A program made the position numbers and the translations under genes. Source: Trichlorobacter ammonificans (GTDB lineage Bacteria; Desulfobacterota; Desulfuromonadia; Geobacterales; Pseudopelobacteraceae). Taken from it: a DNA stretch of 64,000 bases. Positions within the stretch are counted from its first letter, which is position 1. The number at the start of each line of letters is the position of its first letter. The stretch spans positions 2,406,001 to 2,470,000 of the forward strand of contig NZ_OW150024.1 of assembly GCF_933509905.1 (NCBI RefSeq), read 5' to 3'. Shown in pieces: positions 29,774 to 38,198 of the stretch. The notes under the pieces were generated by a model. The model did no database searches. It saw nothing but the letters and a program-made list of their open reading frames with translations, and had not been told where the DNA came from.

Positions 29774-31618
29774 TCACTCCTTGCGCAGCGGTTCGAATCT
29801 CCTGCCTCCGGGCTCCACGAAGGTGCCGAGGAACTCCACGAAATGGAGTCGCAGCCCGTGGATGGCGGGGGCGAACAGCCCCAGCAGGATGGCCACGCCG
29901 TGCAGGGCGATGGCGGCCAGGGCGCCGAGGACCAGGTTGCCGGACAGACCGGCCAGGTGATTGGCCGCATTGGCCAGCAGGGCCGAACTGAGCCCGATGG
30001 CCATGATCCGGGCGTAGGAAACGATGTTGCCGATGGTCTTGACCATCTCCAGGGGGGCCAGCAGTCCGCCGGACAGCACCAGCAGCGGCAGCAGCAGGCC
30101 GATCAGCAGCAGGATCGGCCGGGACAGCAGCCAGGGGGAGGGATAGAGCCGGGAAACCGCAAGCATGGCCAGGCAGGCGATCAGGCTGATGCCGGCGACC
30201 CGCGCCACCGCTTCGCTGCGCTGGTGATGCCGCAGCGCCGAAATCACGCCCAACAGCATCCCCAGCAGCATGTGGCATCCTCCCAGTGCCAGCGAAAACA
30301 CCAGCATCGGCAGCACCGCCGTGCTCCGCTCCGGCAGAAGGGGCGTCAGGTGCAGCAGGCGTCCCCCCGCCTCGCCGAAGAATTCGCCGAACAGCATGCC
30401 GAACAGGATGGCGTAGCTGGATGAGACGAGCAGAATGCGGGCGCCGTCGCCGACGGCACCCGTCGGCCGGCGGCGGCGCAGCCAGAGGGCCGCGAGCAGC
30501 AGTACCAGGCCGTGCCCCGCGTCACCCAGCATCATGCCGAAGAAGAGCGGAAAGAAGACGGCGATGAACGGGGTCGGGTCCCAGGACGAGTAGCGGGGCA
30601 GCGGCAGCAGGCGGGTAAACAGCTCGAAGGGACGGATGTAGGGAGGATTGCGCAGGGCCACCGGCACCTTGTCCAGGTCATGCTCCAGGATATCCCGGCG
30701 TTCCAGCACCACCCTGCCGCCGAAGCGGCTGTTCAGGGCCGTGGCCAGGGCTTCGCTCCGCTCGCTCAAGGCCCAGCCGTGGATGACGAAGCACATGCCG
30801 GTACGCCGGACCGAACCGGTCGCCGCCAGCAGGGCCAGCCGCTGCGCCAGCCAGTGATCGATACGGCGGTAGAAGGCCAGCCAGCGCCGGGCGAACTGTT
30901 CCCGCTCCCCGTCGACGGCAGCCAGCAGACCGCGCAGTTCGGCAAGACGTTCCTGCAAACGGGCGATCCGTTGCGGCAGGGGGAGATGGCCCACTGACTC
31001 CGGCAGGGGTAGTTCGGGGAGCTGTTCGTTGTTCAGCGCTTTCCTGATGACCGCGCTGCGGGAGGGAGGGGCGGCGATCAGGCCGATCAGGGTGCCGTCG
31101 CCGGCACGGGTGGTGGTGAGGGTGTATTCGCCGTCCACCAGCAGGGTAAGGGCCTCCCGCAGGCGCTCCACCCAGGAGGGGTCGCGCAGGGTGATGCCGA
31201 TGAATTCCAGGCCGTCGTGGTCCTGGCGGTCGCTGATCAGCCGGTCGATGGCCGTCAGCAGGTGCTCGTAGCGTGCCAGCTCCTCCTCTTCCCTGCGCAG
31301 CGTTTGCCGCCGTTCTTCGAGGTTGCGGCAGAAATCCAGGTGCTGCGTCACGGTGACGGCGATGGTGTCCAGCACGGTCAGGGGGTCCAGCCGGCTTGCG
31401 GTAACGTCGGGGGACGGCAGGAGGGCAATGATCTCGCCGGTGCGACGGCGGAGGTTTTCCAGGAAGAGGCGTTCCGCAACCACCCGTTCGTCGGCCGCCG
31501 ACACCCCGGTCTCCTCCTCCTCGATCTGGAAGATTCCCTGTTCCCGGATCAGCTCCAGCACTTCCAGCAGCAGCTCCCGGGGACCGGCCACCTCAAGCCT
31601 GCTCATGCTGACGATCAT
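29774..31618 (-). CDS. ntpI: V/A-type ATPase subunit I (a)
   Basis: 614 residues. A cytoplasmic N-terminal half with coiled coils (residues about 1-330) is followed by a membrane half with some seven TM helices (FIAVFFPLFFGMMLGDAGHGLVLLL onward). FFGMMLGDAGHG and the late arginine-bearing helix region (VSYARIMAIGLSSALLANAANHLAG) are family hallmarks; the latter provides the channel arginine opposite E54 of the c-ring. It starts in a 4-base overlap with the G/H subunit. Confidence 0.94.
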   Translation of the reverse strand: MIVSMSRLEVAGPRELLLEVLELIREQGIFQIEEEETGVSAADERVVAERLFLENLRRRTGEIIALLPSPDVTASRLDPLTVLDTIAVTVTQHLDFCRNLEERRQTLRREEEELARYEHLLTAIDRLISDRQDHDGLEFIGITLRDPSWVERLREALTLLVDGEYTLTTTRAGDGTLIGLIAAPPSRSAVIRKALNNEQLPELPLPESVGHLPLPQRIARLQERLAELRGLLAAVDGEREQFARRWLAFYRRIDHWLAQRLALLAATGSVRRTGMCFVIHGWALSERSEALATALNSRFGGRVVLERRDILEHDLDKVPVALRNPPYIRPFELFTRLLPLPRYSSWDPTPFIAVFFPLFFGMMLGDAGHGLVLLLAALWLRRRRPTGAVGDGARILLVSSSYAILFGMLFGEFFGEAGGRLLHLTPLLPERSTAVLPMLVFSLALGGCHMLLGMLLGVISALRHHQRSEAVARVAGISLIACLAMLAVSRLYPSPWLLSRPILLLIGLLLPLLVLSGGLLAPLEMVKTIGNIVSYARIMAIGLSSALLANAANHLAGLSGNLVLGALAAIALHGVAILLGLFAPAIHGLRLHFVEFLGTFVEPGGRRFEPLRKE

Positions 31619-31944
31619 GGCTCGCCCCCCGGCAGCAGCCCCCGCAGGCGGGGTGCCAGGAAACGATCCAGGTCGGCCGTTTCCATCCGCTCCAGACGCT
31701 GCGCATAGGCCTGTGCCTCGGCCACCAGTCCCTCGGCCTCCTGACGGGCACGCCGCTCGGTCCTGTCCAGGGCCTGTTCCCGTTCGGCCCGCAGCGCCCC
31801 GGCCTCGCGTTCCCGCTCCTGGGCAAGCTCGCGCGCGACCGCGGCAAGCCGTTCATCCCGCTGCCGCTGCCGCTCGTCGATCCGCTGACGGATTTCCCGC
31901 TCGGCCGCCAGTATGTCGGACAGCAGTTCGTCATCCATCGTCAT
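31615..31944 (-). CDS. V/A-type ATPase peripheral stalk subunit G/H
   Basis: 109 residues, one long charged coiled coil (ILAAEREIRQRIDERQRQ to AYAQRLERME) ending in the DRFLAPRLRGLLPG segment. It pairs with subunit E as the peripheral stalk. The start could be GTG 31947, ATG 31944 or ATG 31938; GGAACGG lies just ahead. First gene of the operon; 150 bases separate it from the radical SAM gene upstream. Confidence 0.82.
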   Translation of the reverse strand: MTMDDELLSDILAAEREIRQRIDERQRQRDERLAAVARELAQEREREAGALRAEREQALDRTERRARQEAEGLVAEAQAYAQRLERMETADLDRFLAPRLRGLLPGGEP

Positions 31945-32094
31945 CACCGTTCCGGTTGGAAATGACGTGCCGATGCCTCTGGCTCAAGTGTACCAGAGTT
32001 TTACGATTTTGCCGGGGACGGCAGGAGGGACCGGGGGAGGGAGCACCGCGCAACGCCGCAGACGGCCTCCGGAATAGTTTTTCAAAGCCCTGGT

Positions 32095-33783
32095 TCAGGG
32101 CCGTCCGTGGAAGAGGGAGGTAATGCAGCGGAACAGGTGATAGCGGCTGCCGCTCACCCGCCAGTCCAGCTCATGCTTGCCGCAGAGGGTATCGAGACGG
32201 TTCAGCTGCCGGATCTCCTCCCTGAGCGCTGCGTCCGGCGGGTCGCCGCTGTCCAGCCGCGCCACCACCCGGCGGGCCCGCTCGATCTGCTCCCTGATCC
32301 GGCGCGATTCGGCGGCACTGACCAGACCGTGGCGTTCCTTCAGCACCACCAGGGCCTCGGCGCCGTCGTAGGTGGCGCTGACGATCTCGTCCCGGGTCAT
32401 CCAGGCGGTCTCGTAGTTCAGCCGTTGTTTCCAGCTCGGCATCAGCATGGCCCGGCGGTGATCGGCCAGGCTCCGGTAGAATAGGCGATACCCCATCTCT
32501 TCGGGATTTTGAAAAGCCCGGCTACCGGGGTCCACGAACGGTGCCAGGGGAGCAAGGAAGGGGAGCAGCTTGCCGCCGGCGCCGAACCGCTCCAGCAGGT
32601 CGCCGCAGTAGGCCACCGACGCCTGCACCGAGGCGTAACTTTGCTCCGGCAGTCCCACCATGAAGAAAAGGTCGATCCGCCGACAGGGGCTGGCAACCAA
32701 CGCCTCCAGCGACTCCTCCAGCAGGCGGTTGTCGAACTGCTTGCCGAAGGCCCGTCTAACCCTGATGTCGTGGGATTCCGGCGACAACTCCACGTTGAAA
32801 TGGGCGATGCTTTCCGACAGCCGCTCAATAATCCGGCGCGAGGGGGGATGAAAAAATTCAACGGCCAGTTCATTGGCAATGCGATGGCGACCGATGGCGG
32901 TGAAGAAGGCATCGGCATACTCCGGGCCTGCCTGGAGCAGGTCGCCGATGATCATGATCGGTGCGCCGGTATGATCGGCAATGGCGGCGATGTCGTCGGC
33001 CAGAAGCTGCGGCGAGCGAAATGCCGGCGCGGTGCGCACGCAGACCTCGCTGAAGGCCGACGACGAGGCGCCGCAGCCGGAACAGTCATGGTTGCAGCCG
33101 CGGCAGGTAAAGACCGCCAGCACCGGGTGTTCCAGCCAGTTGAGGTAGGGAAGATACCCCACCGGGTCGCGGTATTTGAGCAGCATCCGGAAGAAGTGGG
33201 CGTAGTCGTAACGGGCGTGGTCCAGGGTGTCGGGACGCCAGCTGATGCCGTTGTCCACCACCAGGCCCTCCCGGCGCCAGACCAGGTTGGGTATCCGCTC
33301 GAAACCGCCGCCGTTCCGCAACGCCTCCAGCAGCAGCCGCAGCGGTTCCTCGGTGGAATCGCCGCAGACCACGAAATCGACGTAGGGGTGGTCGCGCATC
33401 AGCTCATCGCGAAAGTAGGTGGCGGACAGCCCTCCCAGGATCACCGGCACGTCGGGGTGCTGCCGCTTGAGTTGCTCCGCCAGGCCGAGACTGCCATCGA
33501 CATGGGGAAGCCAGTGCAGGTCGATGCCGAAGGCCCTGCTCTTCAGTCCGGCTGTGAACCGCTCTGCGTCAAAGGTACGGTCCCGCAGCATCTTCAGGGC
33601 CAGGTTGACCACCCGCACCTCGAACCCGTGACGGGTGAGATACTCCGACAGGGTCAGGAAACCGATCGGATAGCCTTCAAAAATCGAGGTGGAGGGGATG
33701 ACGTCGCTCACCGGCCCCAGGAAGCAGGGAAGTTCGCGAAAACGGAAAATGCTGGGCGGGTGCAGCAGGGTCAGGTCGGTCAT
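32095..33783 (-). CDS. B12-binding-domain radical SAM protein
   Basis: 562 residues from ATG 33783 (MTDLTLLHPPSIFRFRELPC). The N-terminal part is a cobalamin-binding-like Rossmann domain (GFEVRVVNLALKMLRD, VPVILGGLSATYF, YVDFVVCGDSTEEPL). The radical SAM cluster motif CNHDCSGC (CxxxCxxC) follows FTCRG near residue 255. It resembles the B12-rSAM group with a TIGR04190-like layout; the substrate is unknown. It lies 150 bases upstream of the V-ATPase operon on the same strand. Confidence 0.82.
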   Translation of the reverse strand: MTDLTLLHPPSIFRFRELPCFLGPVSDVIPSTSIFEGYPIGFLTLSEYLTRHGFEVRVVNLALKMLRDRTFDAERFTAGLKSRAFGIDLHWLPHVDGSLGLAEQLKRQHPDVPVILGGLSATYFRDELMRDHPYVDFVVCGDSTEEPLRLLLEALRNGGGFERIPNLVWRREGLVVDNGISWRPDTLDHARYDYAHFFRMLLKYRDPVGYLPYLNWLEHPVLAVFTCRGCNHDCSGCGASSSAFSEVCVRTAPAFRSPQLLADDIAAIADHTGAPIMIIGDLLQAGPEYADAFFTAIGRHRIANELAVEFFHPPSRRIIERLSESIAHFNVELSPESHDIRVRRAFGKQFDNRLLEESLEALVASPCRRIDLFFMVGLPEQSYASVQASVAYCGDLLERFGAGGKLLPFLAPLAPFVDPGSRAFQNPEEMGYRLFYRSLADHRRAMLMPSWKQRLNYETAWMTRDEIVSATYDGAEALVVLKERHGLVSAAESRRIREQIERARRVVARLDSGDPPDAALREEIRQLNRLDTLCGKHELDWRVSGSRYHLFRCITSLFHGRP

Positions 33784-34004
33784 GGAAGCGGTTCCGTAGC
33801 AGCCCTGAAGGGGCGAAGAGCTGGATAACTGTTGTAGTATACCAGCAGGACACACAAACGCAACATAGAGATTTTACATTATTTTTTTCTTCATACCCTT
33901 GCGATGCCGCCAGACGGGGGTATATTGGTATCAAATTCATGTTTGTCGACACCAACCATTTTCAGCACCACGCTGCCCGCGGCCGGCAGAGAAGGGAGGG
34001 CTCC

Positions 34005-35198
34005 ATGCCGCGCACACCCTTTGACCAGTGGAACGATGACGAACCCTGCGCCGAATACCTGGCACGCCAGGGGGTCAGCCGCCGCCAGTTCCTGTCGTTG
34101 TGCGGCCGGATTGCCGCGGTTCTCGGCTGCGGCGGCCTGGTGGCCGGCGGCCGGAGCGAGGCGCTGGCCAAAGAGATCGCCCAACGGCTGGCCGGTGCCA
34201 CACGACCGGTGGTGGTCTGGCTGCAGCTTCAGGAATGCACCGGCTGCCTGGAAAGCGCCCTCCGTTCCGGTGACCGCACCCTCGAAAACCTGATCCTCTC
34301 CATGGTTTCCCTTGAGTACAACGAACTGCTGATGGCTCCGGCCGGTTCCCGGGCCAACGAGGTGCTGGACAACGCGATTGCCCGGCCGCACCTGCTGGTG
34401 GTGAACGGTTCCATCCCGTTGCGCGACAAGGGAGTTTACTGCGTGATCGGCGGCGAAACCGCCGAGGAGCAGTTGCGCCGGGCCGCCAAAAACGCCACCG
34501 CCGTGCTGGCGGTGGGAGCCTGCGCCCACTACGGCTCGGTCCAGGCGGCCGCTCCCAATCCCACCGGCGCCGTGGGGGTAGAGGAGATCATCCGGGACCG
34601 GCCGGTGGTGAACCTGGCCGGCTGTCCCCCCATCGGCGAGGTGATCACCGCCACCCTGCTCTACTATCTGGTCTATGGCCACACCCCGCCCCTGGACCGG
34701 GAGGGGCGGCCGCTCTTCGCCTATGGCCAGCGGATTCACGACAAGTGTCCCCGCCGGGCCCACTACGATGCCGGCCAGTTCGTTACCGACTTCGACGACG
34801 AAAGTGCCCGCAGGGGGTACTGCCTCTACAAGGTGGGGTGCAAGGGGCCGGCCACCTTCGCCCCCTGTCCGATCATCGAGTGGAACCAGGGAAGCGGCTC
34901 GCCGATCAAGGCCGGCCACCCCTGCCTGGGCTGCACCGAACGGGACTTCTTCGACCGGATGAGCCCCTTCTACGAACGGATGCCGTCCCTGGACGTTCCG
35001 GGAGTGGGGGTGGAACTGACCGCAAACCGGATCGGTGCCGCCGTGGTGGGTGCCTCCCTGGCCGGCGTGGCGGTGCACAGCGCCGCCACGGTGCTGCGCA
35101 AGCGCCAGTCCCGCAAGGAACAGTCGGAGCCCCTGCCGCTGGCCGTGCTGGGTGATGAGGAGGCGTCCGGCGACACCAGCAGGGAAAGCGACAGATAA
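34005..35198 (+). CDS. [NiFe] uptake hydrogenase small subunit, TAT-exported
   Basis: 397 residues; GAAGGGAGGG precedes ATG 34005. A twin-arginine signal (SRRQFLSLCG, R26-R27) leads to export as a complex with the large subunit. The proximal [4Fe-4S] site is seen in QECTGCLESALRSGD; further cluster ligands follow in the C-terminal part (CPRRAHYDAG, CLYKVGCKGPATFAPCP, HPCLGCTERDFFD). A C-terminal TM helix (IGAAVVGASLAGVAVHSAATVL) anchors it to the periplasmic membrane face. It passes electrons from H2 to the cytochrome b subunit. Confidence 0.96.
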   Translation: MPRTPFDQWNDDEPCAEYLARQGVSRRQFLSLCGRIAAVLGCGGLVAGGRSEALAKEIAQRLAGATRPVVVWLQLQECTGCLESALRSGDRTLENLILSMVSLEYNELLMAPAGSRANEVLDNAIARPHLLVVNGSIPLRDKGVYCVIGGETAEEQLRRAAKNATAVLAVGACAHYGSVQAAAPNPTGAVGVEEIIRDRPVVNLAGCPPIGEVITATLLYYLVYGHTPPLDREGRPLFAYGQRIHDKCPRRAHYDAGQFVTDFDDESARRGYCLYKVGCKGPATFAPCPIIEWNQGSGSPIKAGHPCLGCTERDFFDRMSPFYERMPSLDVPGVGVELTANRIGAAVVGASLAGVAVHSAATVLRKRQSRKEQSEPLPLAVLGDEEASGDTSRESDR

Positions 35199-35225
35199 CC
35201 GCCGGCCGGCGGGAAAGGAGCGACC

Positions 35226-36947
35226 ATGGCACCCCAGCGTATCGTCATAGACCCGATCACCCGTATCGAAGGGCACCTGCGCATCGAACTGGAAACCGAC
35301 AACGGCAGGATCAGCAACGCCTGGGCCTGCACCACCCAGTTCCGCGGCATTGAAAAGATTCTCCAGGGGCGTGACCCCCGCGATGCCTGGGCCCTGGTGC
35401 AGCGGATCTGCGGCGTCTGCACCGGCGTCCACGCCATCGCCTCCATCCGTGCGGTGGAGGATGCCCTCAAATACCCGATCCCCCGTGCCGCCGAACAGAT
35501 CAGAAGCCTGATGATGGATATGGGCACGGTACAGGATCATGTGATTCACTTCTACCATCTGCACGCCCTGGACTGGGTGGATGTGACCAGCGCCCTCAAG
35601 GCCGATCCGGAGAAAACGGCCCGGCTGGCCGCAACCCTCGCCGACTGGCCCACCAATTCGGCGGCAAACTTCCGCGCCGTGCGCGACAAGGTGCAGCAGT
35701 CGGTGGCCGGCGGCCAGTTCAGCATCTTCAGCAACGGCTACTGGGGACACCCGGCCTACCGCTTGCCGCCGGAGGCCAACCTGCTGGCCCTGGCCCACTA
35801 CCTGGAAGCCCTGGAGTGGCAGCGGGACGTGATCCGGCTGCAGACCATCTTCGGCGGCAAGAATCCCCACCCCAACTTTCTGGTGGGGGGGATGGCCTGC
35901 GCCATCAACATGGACAACCAAGCCACGGTCAACCAGGTTTCCCTGGCCCAGTTGGAGGGGATGGTGCAGCGTGCCCGTGCCTTCGTGGAAAAAGTCTACC
36001 TGCCGGACCTGCTGGCCATCGCCTCCTTCTACAAGGAGTACGCCGACATCGGCGCCTCCAGCCCGCACCTGATGGCAGTGGGCGAAGGAGGCCTCTCCTG
36101 GGCCGGTAGCCCCTCCGGCACCGTCAAGCCGGGGATCGTACGGGACGGCGACGTGACACATCTGCTTCCCTTCGACCACAAGAAAATAGCCGAGTTCATC
36201 ACCTCCTCCTGGTACGTTTACCCGGACGGTGACCAGGCGGGACGCCATCCCTGGCAGGGGGAAACCGTGCCGCGCTACACCGGCCCCACCCCGCCTTACC
36301 AGCAGCTTTCCGCCCATCGCAAGTACACCTGGTGCAAGGCCCCCCGCTACGACGGCAAGCCGATGCAGGTGGGACCCAATGCCCGGCTGCTCACCGCCTA
36401 CGCCCAGGAGCATGAAGCCACCGTGGCCCTGCTGACCGGAACCCTGGACCGGCTGGGGCTCAAACCGGCCCAGCTCAACTCCACCCTGGGGCGGACCCTG
36501 GCACGGGGACTTGAGTCGCAGTTGATCGCCCGCCGCATGAGCGATACCTTTGCCGCCTTTGTGGAGACGATCCGGCAGGGAGAGACCGCCACCTTCAACC
36601 CAGCCCTCTGGGAGCCGGAATCCTGGCCGAAAAGCGCCCAGGGGGTCGGTTTCATGGAGGCGGCACGGGGCACCCTCAGCCACTGGGTGCAGATCGAGAA
36701 CCGCAAGATCGTGCGCTACGAATGCGTGGTGCCCAGCACCTGGAACAGCTCGGGACGGGACGGCCAGGGGCAGCTTGGGCCCTACGAGCACGCCCTGGCC
36801 GGCAACGGCCGCCATCCCCTGCAGGACCCGCAACGCCCGCTGGAGGTGCTGCGCACCATCCACTCCTTTGACCCGTGCCAGTCCTGCGCGGTACACCTGA
36901 CCGACCTGCGGGGCAGGCCGTTGGGAGAGGAGGTGACGGTACGATGA
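35226..36947 (+). CDS. [NiFe] uptake hydrogenase large (catalytic) subunit
   Basis: 573 residues. The nickel is held by RICGVCTGVH (C62, C65) and DPCQSCAVH (C551, C554), the L1 and L2 motifs. The 16 residues after H557 are the tail normally removed by a maturation endopeptidase; no such protease or hyp gene is in the window. It exits by the TAT pathway with the small subunit. It starts 27 bases after that gene and overlaps the next by ATGA. Confidence 0.97.
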   Translation: MAPQRIVIDPITRIEGHLRIELETDNGRISNAWACTTQFRGIEKILQGRDPRDAWALVQRICGVCTGVHAIASIRAVEDALKYPIPRAAEQIRSLMMDMGTVQDHVIHFYHLHALDWVDVTSALKADPEKTARLAATLADWPTNSAANFRAVRDKVQQSVAGGQFSIFSNGYWGHPAYRLPPEANLLALAHYLEALEWQRDVIRLQTIFGGKNPHPNFLVGGMACAINMDNQATVNQVSLAQLEGMVQRARAFVEKVYLPDLLAIASFYKEYADIGASSPHLMAVGEGGLSWAGSPSGTVKPGIVRDGDVTHLLPFDHKKIAEFITSSWYVYPDGDQAGRHPWQGETVPRYTGPTPPYQQLSAHRKYTWCKAPRYDGKPMQVGPNARLLTAYAQEHEATVALLTGTLDRLGLKPAQLNSTLGRTLARGLESQLIARRMSDTFAAFVETIRQGETATFNPALWEPESWPKSAQGVGFMEAARGTLSHWVQIENRKIVRYECVVPSTWNSSGRDGQGQLGPYEHALAGNGRHPLQDPQRPLEVLRTIHSFDPCQSCAVHLTDLRGRPLGEEVTVR

Positions 36948-38113
36948 GCAGCCGGACGGCAGAAGATATTCATGTCGCCCTGGGGGTACCGATGGCCTTT
37001 GGCGGCGAGACCAGCCGCGACCTGCTGGTGGCGGCCGCCCTGGCCGCACGGGCAGGCACCACCGACCCGGTGGACCTGGCGCTGCTGGGGGCTGCGGCCC
37101 ACACGGAAGATCTGCGCAATTACCAGCAGCTTTCCTACACGCCGCCCGATCCCCGGTTCAAGCGGAGCATCACCAGGGTGCGCAACCTGGAGACCGGCAA
37201 CGAGGAGCTGATCGCCCGGGGCAACCTGGAGTCGATCCTCTACCTCTGCCGGGCCGATGAAGCCACCCGCTACCATGCCGGCATGGAGGCCGACCTGAGC
37301 GAGGTGGACGACTTCCGGGCCGTGGGGGTGGCCCACGGCAGCGCTCCGCGACCGGACGGCAGCGAGGAATGGACCTTCCTCGGGTTCATTCCGGTCAAGG
37401 CGGTACGCCGCAAGACCAGCCGCGCGGAGACCCCCAACGTCTACCGCTACGTGGTGGTCTGGGACTGGCAGCTCCGTTTCCTGCACTGGGCCGCGTTCCT
37501 CACCATTCTGCTGCTCTGCCTGACCGGCTGGCTGATCGGCAGCAGCCGGCTGACCCACGGCGGCATCGGCGAGGACACCTACTACCTGGGCTGGCTGCGT
37601 CTGGTGCATTTCAGCGCCGGATGGCTGCTGGTGACCATGGGCATCCTGCGGATCGCCGGCCTGTTCCTGGCCTCCACCAGGTATCAGCGCTGGCGGGCCC
37701 TGTTCCCGATCACCCTGAAGGATCTGAAGAACCTGTTCCTGGTGGGGCGCAACTACCTGCTCTGCATCTTCGAGCACGGTCCCCACTACGTGGGCCACAA
37801 CCCGTTGCAGCAGGTGGCCTACACCGGCATCTACCTGATGGCGCTGGTGGCGATCCTGAGCGGCTTCTGCCTCTACGTCGCCTACGACCCCGCCTTCTGG
37901 TTGTTCCGGCCGTTCATGCTGCTGAACGGGCTGATCGGCATCCAGTACATCCGCCTGATCCACCTGGCCATGCTCTGGGTCTTTCTCGCCTTCATCCCGA
38001 TCCATGTGTATCTCGCCATCCGTGCCGACACGGTGGAACGGGAAGGAGCCATCTCCTCCATCTTCAGCGGCGGCCGCTGGTGCCGCAAGGGAACCCGCTT
38101 CGAGGACGACTGA
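36944..38113 (+). CDS. Hydrogenase cytochrome b subunit fused to a P-type ATPase N-domain-like segment
   Basis: 389 residues. The C-terminal 220 residues are a four-helix HyaC/HupC-type di-heme cytochrome b with histidines in FLHW, VHFSAGW, LIHLAMLW and IPIHVYL; it hands hydrogenase electrons to quinones. The first 165 residues are not part of that family. They read like the nucleotide-binding domain of PMA1-type P-ATPases: DPVDLALL (41-48), SYTPPDPRFKRSITRV (64-79), ARGNLESILYLC (91-102, where ATPases have KGAPE), DFRAVGVA (123-130), WTFLGFIP (143-150). No P-domain, DKTGT or actuator is present. Start overlaps the large subunit stop. Confidence 0.85.
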   Translation: MSSRTAEDIHVALGVPMAFGGETSRDLLVAAALAARAGTTDPVDLALLGAAAHTEDLRNYQQLSYTPPDPRFKRSITRVRNLETGNEELIARGNLESILYLCRADEATRYHAGMEADLSEVDDFRAVGVAHGSAPRPDGSEEWTFLGFIPVKAVRRKTSRAETPNVYRYVVVWDWQLRFLHWAAFLTILLLCLTGWLIGSSRLTHGGIGEDTYYLGWLRLVHFSAGWLLVTMGILRIAGLFLASTRYQRWRALFPITLKDLKNLFLVGRNYLLCIFEHGPHYVGHNPLQQVAYTGIYLMALVAILSGFCLYVAYDPAFWLFRPFMLLNGLIGIQYIRLIHLAMLWVFLAFIPIHVYLAIRADTVEREGAISSIFSGGRWCRKGTRFEDD

Positions 38114-38127
38114 CCCCGAAACGAAAA

Positions 38128-38166
38128 CGGCTCCGCCATACCGGATACAACGGTATGGCGGAGCCG
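38128..38166. terminator. Bidirectional terminator after the hydrogenase operon
   Basis: A 16-bp stem CGGCTCCGCCATACCG/CGGTATGGCGGAGCCG (38128-38143 with 38151-38166) with a 7-base loop lies between converging genes. The plus-strand T-run is poor; AAAA on its left gives a U-run on the minus transcript. Confidence 0.75.
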
Positions 38167-38198
38167 GGAACGTCTGCTTCCGGTGGTTCCGGACCGGG

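Noticed and set aside
33891-37049. 1052-codon minus-strand ORF over the hydrogenase genes
   Set aside because: Antisense frame in GC-rich DNA; the plus strand has unmistakable hydrogenase motifs. The 494-codon ORF at 36782-38266 is rejected likewise.
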